From: Calothrix sp. MO_192.B10
Lineage (GTDB): Bacteria > Cyanobacteriota > Cyanobacteriia > Cyanobacteriales > Nostocaceae
Length of the DNA stretch: 46,290 bases
Assembly: GCA_030065055.1 (NCBI GenBank)
Contig: JASJDS010000063.1
Span: 1-46,290 of the forward strand
Direction: 5' to 3'
The notes beneath the pieces were generated by a model. The model was not told the origin of the DNA, ran no database searches, and saw only the letters and a list, made by a program, of their open reading frames with translations. Made by a program: the position numbers and the translations under genes. Below are positions 45,876 through 46,290 of the stretch, piece after piece (position 1 is the first letter of the stretch; each line of letters begins with the position of its first letter).

Positions 45876-46229
45876 TTAGATATTGATACAATTATCTTGA
45901 CGATACAAAATAGTGGCTTTACTAAGTTTACCAGTACTTGGTTTTAATCCTTCTAAACTTAAAGTACGAAATCCCTTTTCCTTTGCATGATCGATCGCTT
46001 CCGAATATCTTTGCCTGTCAGAATCATCAAGAATAATGACACCTGTTTTTGACAACTTGCCAATGGCTTGTTTGACACAATTTACCCTATCTCTGCCATC
46101 AACTATGACAACATCAAATTCTTGATTGAACTCAGTAATTGAGCGACAGTAACTCCCATCTATCAAGGCAAGACGGGACGCGAGAACCCCTGTGTTTGTA
46201 ACCAGGGGATGAAGCGGACGGGCAAGGTT
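45876..46229 (-). pseudogene. C-terminal fragment of a class I SAM-dependent methyltransferase
   Basis: Reading on the minus strand, SITEFNQEFDVVIVDGRDRVNC and GVIILDDSDRQRY are the post-I and acidic-loop parts of a Rossmann-fold methyltransferase, ending in ATILYRQDNCINI. The SAM-binding glycine loop that should precede them is missing. The frame is open only back to 46229, where TAA (46230-46232) closes it, and the upstream codons come from a hairpin (46182-46215) of IS605-end type. TTG 46166 is the nearest start-like codon. The gene appears decapitated. The substrate is unknown; relatives are often near glycan or natural-product genes. Confidence 0.65.
46182..46215 (+). repeat. IS605-type end hairpin
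   Basis: GAGAACCCCTG, then AACCAGGGGATGAAGC, with stem CCCCTG (46187-46192) and CAGGGG (46203-46208). The sequence matches the pattern upstream of the first tnpB (1228-1282, minus strand). It interrupts the methyltransferase frame. An associated tnpB, if any, lies beyond the window. Confidence 0.55.
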
Positions 46230-46290
46230 TTAACCTTGTGTATTCCTGAATAAGCGTTCAGCCATTTCACTGGCGCTAACTCCTTCGGAG

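Overview
The window is chromosomal DNA of a filamentous, Nostocales-like cyanobacterium. The reasons are the many GCGATCGC (HIP1) sites, heptanucleotide tandem repeats and small palindromic repeats between genes, an NblS-type histidine kinase, a SigF-type sigma factor, a CPP1-like protein, a PatA-type regulator, and an almost complete phylloquinone (vitamin K1) gene set. No rRNA, tRNA or CRISPR array was recognised.

Layout. 1-2443: a tnpB broken by a small palindromic insertion, then a fatty-acid-hydroxylase-like protein and an FMN reductase. 2444-7267: ftsH, a PATAN-receiver regulator and a small conserved protein. 8212-11231: menB, then a decayed stretch holding an amputated Ser/Thr kinase start, a small protein, an HNH nuclease with a nonsense codon and an Rpn/DUF4351 nuclease. 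11387-18088: an FtsX-type ABC permease, sigF, a lipoprotein with PilP-like features and its small partner, a HAD phosphatase and a CPP1-like membrane protein. 18768-24836: an OmpR-type regulator, nblS with IS605-type ends facing it from both sides, a decayed tnpB, a small DNA-binding-like protein and purD. 25180-30924: a hybrid histidine kinase, an aldehyde dehydrogenase, a 58-residue protein missed by length filters and a peptidoglycan-binding protein. 31077-36564: menF, divergent from an overlapping menA-menC-menE operon, which runs head-on into a menI-like thioesterase. With menB at 8.2 kb this is most of the route from chorismate to phylloquinone. 36872-39577: a HopA1-family protein and an APH-like kinase, the pair of families that dehydrates class V lanthipeptides. 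40994-45197: a DUF815 AAA ATPase, a membrane-anchored coiled-coil protein with a TerB-C-like end and a BrxD-like (DUF2791) ATPase, probably a stress or defence module without its usual helicase. 45876-46229: the tail of a methyltransferase cut by a transposon-end-like hairpin.

The points most worth a second look are the HopA1/kinase pair, the DUF815/coiled-coil/BrxD-like trio, the two structured IS605-type (omega-RNA-like) ends that abut the start and stop of nblS, the in-frame tandem-repeat expansion inside MenC, and the PilP-like lipoprotein beside sigF. Family assignments come from reading motifs and from memory of the families. No search was run.
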